This document shows, piece after piece, positions 13,855 to 17,287 of a DNA stretch of 17,287 nt (its first letter is position 1; the number at the start of each line of letters is the position of its first letter). Source of the DNA: Candidatus Parcubacteria bacterium. GTDB taxonomy: Bacteria > Patescibacteriota > Minisyncoccia > Phycocordibacterales > UBA1006. A program made the translations under genes and the position numbers. The notes under the pieces are model-generated. The model saw only the letters and a program-made list of their open reading frames with translations, searched no databases and was not told the DNA's origin. The stretch covers positions 1 through 17,287 of the forward strand of contig JALVJP010000011.1 of NCBI GenBank assembly GCA_027028225.1. The letters are read 5' to 3'.

Positions 13855-13893
13855 CTTGCGCTTTTAACACATTTCAGTAAACTTTAGTGTGAG

Positions 13894-13921
13894 TATGATA
13901 ATATCATATGATAATATCATA
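13894..13921. promoter_or_regulatory. Tandem palindromic operator of the toxin-antitoxin operon
   Basis: Two copies of the perfect odd palindrome TATGATAATATCATA lie at 13894-13908 and 13907-13921, 13 bases apart and sharing two bases. They end 30 bases before the antitoxin start. Closely spaced tandem palindromes are typical binding sites for ribbon-helix-helix antitoxins, so autoregulation by the antitoxin or toxin-antitoxin complex is a reasonable inference. GATAAT hexamers inside the site could act as -10 boxes; TCTAAT at 13935-13940 is another candidate. Confidence 0.7.
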
Positions 13922-13951
13922 TTCTTTAACCGTATCTAATTCAAAAATACT

Positions 13952-14179
13952 ATGAGCACACTATCTGTTCCACTCACTCCGGAATTAGAACAATTTATAG
14001 AAGAGCTTATTTCTGAGAATAAGGCAGATTCGAAAGCGGAAGTTGTTCGCCGTGCACTCCACCACTACCGCCAAGAACTCTTGATACAGGAGGTGTTACA
14101 AGCTGAGAATGATATACACAATGGGGATGTTTACTCCGGAGATTTGAAATCCTTCATGAAGGGAGGAAAGAATCTATGA
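13952..14179 (+). CDS. Ribbon-helix-helix antitoxin of a type II toxin-antitoxin system
   Basis: A 75-residue protein. Residues 4-45 (strand TLSVPLTPELEQFIEEL, then SENKADSKAEVVRRALHHY) fit a ribbon-helix-helix DNA-binding domain of the ParD/CopG kind. An acidic tail (about 46-75) would wrap and neutralise the toxin. Its stop overlaps the toxin start by four bases (ATGA), giving translational coupling, and a tandem palindromic operator lies just upstream. No Shine-Dalgarno site is seen. Confidence 0.85.
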   Translation: MSTLSVPLTPELEQFIEELISENKADSKAEVVRRALHHYRQELLIQEVLQAENDIHNGDVYSGDLKSFMKGGKNL

Positions 14180-14445
14180 TTGATGTTCTCTATACGAAAA
14201 CCTTCCTGAAAAAATTTTCAAAGTTGGATCCCTCTCTCCAAGAAGAGGTATATGAGAAAGTTGAACTCTTCAAGCACAGGGAATACCACAAAAAATTAAA
14301 GGTGCATAAACTTAAAAGGCCATTTGAAGGGAGGTATGCATTTTCGGTAAATTACAAGGTCCGCATTATTTTCATCTACGATGTGAAGGATAGGAATCGC
14401 GTATATCTCCTCACGATAGGGACGCATGATCAGGTGTATCGCTGA
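14176..14445 (+). CDS. RelE/ParE-family toxin
   Basis: An 89-residue protein with the RelE/ParE fold pattern: LYTKTFLKKFSKLDPSLQEEVYEKVELF (two helices), KLKVHKLKRPFEGRYAFSVNYKVRIIFIYD and a final strand ending TIGTHDQVYR. Members either cut mRNA at the ribosome (RelE/YafQ type) or poison gyrase (ParE type). The basic residues and the HDQVYR end favour the mRNA interferase group, but the target cannot be read from sequence. It pairs with the overlapping antitoxin. The frame is intact. Confidence 0.85.
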   Translation: MIDVLYTKTFLKKFSKLDPSLQEEVYEKVELFKHREYHKKLKVHKLKRPFEGRYAFSVNYKVRIIFIYDVKDRNRVYLLTIGTHDQVYR

Positions 14446-14544
14446 CCCCTCACACAAAGTGAAATATCTTTTGACGATTACAACCCGTGCTGTTCAATGT
14501 CTGTATTCTCTCTGTTCTCATCTTTATGAGATTTGTGTAAGGGG
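14446..14544. repeat. 99-bp element with CCCCTCACACAAA inverted ends
   Basis: CCCCTCACACAAA (14446-14458) and TTTGTGTAAGGGG (14532-14544) are inverted repeats with one mismatch, 99 bp end to end. It begins on the base after the toxin stop. Its length and architecture are like the 103-bp family, but its ends come from the CTCACACA hairpin family. An ordinary short hairpin CTCAT/ATGAG lies inside. No gene is in it. Confidence 0.5.
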
Positions 14545-14590
14545 CAGGTCAAGTCCGGGGTGACAAGAAAAATGTAAAGCGTCTTTTTTG

Positions 14591-14624
14591 AAAAGCGGGG
14601 CGTGCATTCGCACGCCCCGCTTTT
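14591..14624. terminator. Bidirectional terminator between toxin and surface-protein genes
   Basis: AAAAGCGGGGCGTGC (14591-14605) and GCACGCCCCGCTTTT (14610-14624) form a perfect 15-bp stem with an ATTC loop. The A-ends and T-ends make it usable on both strands between two convergent genes. The preceding TTTTTTGAAAAGCGGG resembles the approach to the terminator at 444-480. Confidence 0.8.
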
Positions 14625-14670
14625 CATCTTTACTCATTTTTGTCACATTAAACTATCCACCTCATTCTCT

Positions 14671-15462
14671 TTATTTACTTTCTTTACACGAATCATCACT
14701 TCCCCCATTTTCTCCCTTACATGTCCATGTATAATTACTTCTATTCTCTACATTATTTGTTGAAGTTCCAGCAATACATCTGTAATGGGTTTTTTCACAT
14801 TTACCATCAATCTTCTTTTCTTCTGAACATGTTGCGTCTGTTCCCCCATTACTTCCCTCACATGTCCACGTATAATTATCTGAATTCTCTACATTATTCG
14901 TTGAAGTTCCGGCAGTACAATTGTAGTGTGTTGTTCCACACTGCCCATCTACCGCAGGAGCACTTCCACAATCCTCCTGATCGCTAATCACAAGCTTTCC
15001 GAAATCGTCTGCGCAGAGGTAGTGTTTCTGCCCTTGGTCGTTTGAGAACTTGCGGACGGCGATGCTTCCGTTCACATCCAAGGCATACCCTGAGAGGGGG
15101 TTGAAGGCGTTCGCTCCGAGGAGTTGAAATCCGACGACGAGCTTCTCCAAACGCGTCTGTCCGAAGGACATCACATTATCGAAGAGTGCCGACCCTGCCA
15201 TACGGAAGATGGCGTTTTGATTTGAGTTACCAAAAAGAGGCATAGAAGGTGAATAATCAGTGACTCCGTTATATGATACCTTATCTCCATTTTTCGCAGC
15301 CAACTGGAAACGCTGGGCGCCGTAGTTTCCTCCTCCGGTTCCGAAAAGGGTTCCGACTTGTGCGCGGATTTGTGGTGCGAAGCCAATCGCGAGTGCGAGT
15401 GCAAGTGCCGTCCCTGCGAGTGCAGGGAGTATTTTGTGTGTGAATGTATGTTTCATAAGCAA
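14671..15462 (-). CDS. Secreted mosaic surface protein with two Cys-rich repeats
   Basis: A 263-residue protein with a Sec signal peptide (hydrophobic core about 12-29, likely cut after IRA at 34). The middle domain has a segment at 127-150 (YALDVNGSIAVRKF... then KHYLC) that recalls fibre or adhesin proteins of CPR bacteria. At the end are two tandem repeats of about 46 residues (171-216 and 218-263), pattern DGxC-x3-HYxC-xAGTSTNNVEN-x3-YTWTC-xG-xNGGxDxxC. Such C-W-C repeats are common in bacterial surface proteins. The repeat part (14671-14952) is A/T-rich, while much of the preceding domain is clearly more G/C-rich, suggesting assembly from different sources. It may start at 15462 or 15456. 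Its role is probably attachment or surface display. Confidence 0.75.
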   Translation of the reverse strand: MLMKHTFTHKILPALAGTALALALAIGFAPQIRAQVGTLFGTGGGNYGAQRFQLAAKNGDKVSYNGVTDYSPSMPLFGNSNQNAIFRMAGSALFDNVMSFGQTRLEKLVVGFQLLGANAFNPLSGYALDVNGSIAVRKFSNDQGQKHYLCADDFGKLVISDQEDCGSAPAVDGQCGTTHYNCTAGTSTNNVENSDNYTWTCEGSNGGTDATCSEEKKIDGKCEKTHYRCIAGTSTNNVENRSNYTWTCKGENGGSDDSCKESK

Positions 15463-15509
15463 TATCTATTAGTAACGAGAGAAGTATAGCATAAAGGGCG
15501 GAAAAGGGG

Positions 15510-15537
15510 CAAGTCTCAAGTTGCAAGTTTCAAGTTG
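15510..15537. repeat. Four tandem CAAGTNN heptamers
   Basis: CAAGTCT, CAAGTTG, CAAGTTT, CAAGTTG follow one another without gaps, just upstream of the surface-protein gene, and CA follows. This is a simple direct repeat that could vary in copy number by slippage. It does not change any reading frame. Confidence 0.7.
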
Positions 15538-15585
15538 CAGAGGTGGTGTTGGCGACAGTAAGCCATATGAAGTGGTTTTTCTGTC

Positions 15586-15688
15586 GGTGACACCACTTTT
15601 GCAATTTATCCTAGCGTTACAACTTAAAGTGAGTGCGCATTTACTTTTATTAGTTTACATAACATAAAAGAGCAAAAGTGGTGTCACC
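15586..15688 (+). repeat. 103-bp terminal-inverted-repeat element, copy C
   Basis: Perfect 17-base inverted ends (15586-15602 and 15672-15688), with GTC before and CCCAG after. It differs from copy D at only two adjacent interior positions (CG for TA), so the two are a recent duplication. The inner AAAGTGAGTGC/GCATTTACTTT stem is present. Confidence 0.88.
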
Positions 15689-15725
15689 CCAGAAAGTAAG
15701 CACACTGTGTGTGAGGGGTTTTGTC

Positions 15726-15828
15726 GGTGACACCACTTTTGCAATTTATCCTAGTATTACAACTTAAAGTGAGTGCGCATTTACTTTTATTAGTTTACAT
15801 AACATAAAAGAGCAAAAGTGGTGTCACC
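15726..15828 (+). repeat. 103-bp terminal-inverted-repeat element, copy D
   Basis: Same ends and flanks as copy C, from which it is separated by 37 bases that include a GTGTGTGAGGGGTTTT segment. After it, 15867-15890 holds a degenerate right end (GTATCACCCCAGGAAACAAG) without a left end, probably a decayed fifth copy. Confidence 0.88.
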
Positions 15829-15894
15829 CCAGAGAATAACTACGCTATTTGTTTGCTCACATAAGGGGTATCACCCCAGGAAACAAGCACGATG

Positions 15895-15929
15895 TTATCC
15901 ACACACTATCCACAAAAAACTTATCCTCT
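15895..15929. promoter_or_regulatory. Cluster of DnaA-box-like sites
   Basis: TTATCCACA at 15895-15903 is a perfect DnaA box. CTATCCACA at 15906-15914 has one mismatch and TTATCCTCT at 15921-15929 has two. All are in the same orientation within 35 bases, next to the repeat island. No dnaA, dnaN or rpmH gene is nearby, so a replication origin is unlikely. A titration or regulatory site is possible, and chance is not excluded. Confidence 0.3.
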
Positions 15930-15966
15930 TCTGTCAAAAGACTTCCCAAGAAAGCTGTTTTCGTTT

Positions 15967-15972
15967 TATAAT
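15967..15972 (+). promoter_or_regulatory. Candidate -10 box of the right-edge gene
   Basis: A perfect TATAAT, 26 bases before the start codon at 15999. No convincing -35 element at 16-18 bases. It does not resemble the Bacteroidota -7/-33 promoter. Confidence 0.4.
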
Positions 15973-15998
15973 AAACACAAACCTAAAATTTATAAAAA

Positions 15999-17287
15999 AT
16001 GAAAAAGTTAATCACTTTATTGAGCTTTGTTATCGGGATGATAGCAAACGCTCAGGTGTCGCAAACACAAGTGTTTACGACTACCGAAGAAATTAGTTTC
16101 GTCTCCGATGACGGAGGCGGAATGTATACGGTGTCCGGTCCTGGAGCCGGTGATAACGGGTTTCTCGCCATCTATGACGAGAACAACTCCTCTTGGGAGG
16201 TGAAAGATTTCCCTCCCCGAAATGATTTGGGGAGTGTGCATAACGCAGAATTAAGTACTGCATATACTCTTCAAAATGGAACGACGATTGCCGGAGGTCT
16301 TGTAGCAAACTCTACCACATTATCATGGGGTGCTATACGTAGTTACAATACAGGATCGAACAGTTTCAACAACGAAATTATAACTCACCAAGCTGCTGTA
16401 GCGTTATTTACATGTGAAGATGAAGTATACGCAAGTATATGGATAAATAGCAACAGCGGAGGGTATGCATGGAATCTTGGAGAGGGTAGCTATTTTGTAA
16501 AAATAAACCCACAAAATTTATCTCTTGAATGGGTTTACACACTACCTAATAGCTACATAATCAATGATTTAGATAACCTGATTTCTACCGCAAAGAGTTA
16601 CCGCTACGCCGTTCAGGGTTTACCGAATGGCAATATAGCTATTACTGTATTCCGTATGCGTCCCGGTCAAACTCCTGACCGCGAGTATCAGCTGTGGGAA
16701 TTTGATCCGAACACCGGTCAGAAGTTGGGAGTCATTGACGACTCCTATACAGATTATGATCGGGATGGTGTTGTAGAAATGCAATACCGCTTCCACCGCT
16801 GGAAGGTGGTGGATGGAGTTCTGTTCCATGAGTTTTGGGAAGACCCCGCAGCTTACCCCGATGACCAAAATGTCGGACACTGGGAGAAGTTGGAGGTTCC
16901 CGACTGGAACTCCGGGACATCCAACATCACTTCTGGGGGAGGATGGAACTCCGCCGATTTGCAAGTAACGGCGGTGTCGGATTGGGAGACTTACGATTCG
17001 TTTGGAGGAACCTTTGCGGATTTCTCCATCGAAAATGATGGGTCTCTCAAAAGTGGGGGGTATAAGTTATCGCCCAAGTTAGAGCCGACAACCAAAGAAA
17101 ATATTTTCTACGGTTGGAATGGCGATACAATGAGGGACTATTGGATTCGCTCCAATGGGGACCTCATGGCGATGACGCTCCACGGGCTGTATCGCTTTAG
17201 CGGACAGCAATACACAGCACAGCCCGGATTGAATGCGTCAGGAACCGGTGTGGTGGAAGCTCATGAAAATGAGTTGTATGAAGATGG
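15999..17287 (+). CDS. Large secreted protein with Bacteroidota-like signal peptide, partial (3' end outside window)
   Basis: The frame is open from the ATG at 15999 to the window end (429 codons) with no stop. Residues 1-19 form a signal peptide ending ANAQ, the style common in Flavobacteriia and other Bacteroidota. The mature part is rich in Gly, Asn, Trp, Tyr and Asp with short strand-like segments such as YFVKINPQNLSLEWVYTLP, YQLWEFDPNTGQKLG and LYRFSGQQYTAQPG. These recall beta-propeller blades (PQQ/Kelch-like), but I cannot assign a family. There is no Shine-Dalgarno site; an A-rich run precedes the ATG. Codon choice seems more mixed than in the housekeeping genes (more CCC, CCG, TCC). 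Horizontal acquisition is an inference. Confidence 0.75.
   Translation, partial: MKKLITLLSFVIGMIANAQVSQTQVFTTTEEISFVSDDGGGMYTVSGPGAGDNGFLAIYDENNSSWEVKDFPPRNDLGSVHNAELSTAYTLQNGTTIAGGLVANSTTLSWGAIRSYNTGSNSFNNEIITHQAAVALFTCEDEVYASIWINSNSGGYAWNLGEGSYFVKINPQNLSLEWVYTLPNSYIINDLDNLISTAKSYRYAVQGLPNGNIAITVFRMRPGQTPDREYQLWEFDPNTGQKLGVIDDSYTDYDRDGVVEMQYRFHRWKVVDGVLFHEFWEDPAAYPDDQNVGHWEKLEVPDWNSGTSNITSGGGWNSADLQVTAVSDWETYDSFGGTFADFSIENDGSLKSGGYKLSPKLEPTTKENIFYGWNGDTMRDYWIRSNGDLMAMTLHGLYRFSGQQYTAQPGLNASGTGVVEAHENELYED

Larger units (their letters stand above)
13199..13860. repeat. Repeat island 2: array of about 13 consecutive hairpins
   Basis: No gene here. Hairpins follow one another with little spacing: an imperfect CTCACACAG hairpin (about 13262-13288), GATTCCCAA/TTGGGAATGACA (13293-13318), three GTCATTCC-GGAATCC units (13331-13428) and GATTCTGAA/TTCAGAATGACA (13477-13502). 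Then come CAAAGCAC/GTGCTTTG (13501-13519), AGGTGAGGTGTG/CACACCTCACCT (13526-13555), two more GTCATTCC units (13556-13617), a CCCTTCACACA/TGTGTGAGGG-like hairpin (about 13622-13655), the 103-bp-type element (13660-13761) and a terminator (13824-13854). The opening, AGGAATGCAGTATTACTGGAT (13239-13259), matches the opening of island 1 (103-121) in all but a few positions. Confidence 0.8.

Noticed and set aside
13660..15828. Integron attC sites or gene cassettes
   Set aside because: The elements have long perfect ends but lack the GTTRRRY/RYYYAAC core sites, and no integrase is present.
15895..15929. Chromosomal origin of replication
   Set aside because: Only three box-like sites and no dnaA, dnaN or rpmH nearby; kept only as a weak regulatory candidate.

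Overview
The window looks like a piece of a Patescibacteria (CPR, probably Parcubacteria-like) chromosome. The reasons are compact single-domain housekeeping genes packed with 4-base overlaps, a very short SecE and HPF, almost no Shine-Dalgarno sites, a conserved CPR-style membrane protein with a Cys-rich CFDG motif, and short extragenic palindromes. UGA is used as a stop (for example in glyA), so the UGA-recoding CPR lineages are unlikely. The lineage call is inference; no marker phylogeny was possible.

Layout. 1-521: palindrome-rich intergenic island. 522-4988, minus strand: truB, hpf/raiA, a membrane-anchored cyclophilin, rpsL, rpsG, a KH-domain RNA-binding protein, adenylate kinase and an archaeal-type UMP kinase, with terminators after the cyclophilin, rpsG and the KH gene. 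5026-5229, plus: a small Cys-rich unknown with its own terminator. 5242-7042, minus: ruvX followed by a Pif1-like helicase. 7120-7206: tRNA-Ser(UGA). 7336-8518, plus: secE-nusG-rplK, ending in a terminator with no rplA after it. 8593-11073, plus: a small coiled-coil protein, then glyA, overlapping a VanY-like peptidase that lacks one expected zinc ligand. 11187-13128, minus: a conserved membrane-anchored protein and rodA, convergent with the VanY gene.

From about 13.2 kb the window changes character. 13.2-13.95 kb is an almost uninterrupted array of about 13 different hairpins. It is followed by a RHH-antitoxin/RelE-type toxin operon with a tandem palindromic operator, a secreted mosaic protein with two Cys-rich repeats, a second repeat island with two nearly identical 103-bp inverted-repeat elements, and finally the start of a long secreted protein with a Bacteroidota-like signal peptide that runs off the right edge. 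This is the accessory part.

Functionally the core is translation (S12, S7, L11, TruB, HPF, tRNA-Ser, KH protein), transcription elongation and secretion (NusG, SecE), nucleotide kinases, one-carbon metabolism (GlyA), DNA processing (RuvX, Pif1) and cell wall (RodA, VanY-like). The best leads for something undescribed are the 103-bp inverted-repeat element family with a wobble-conserved inner stem, the hairpin array it belongs to, a possible non-coding transcript at about 305-480, the mosaic surface gene, and the altered VanY active site.
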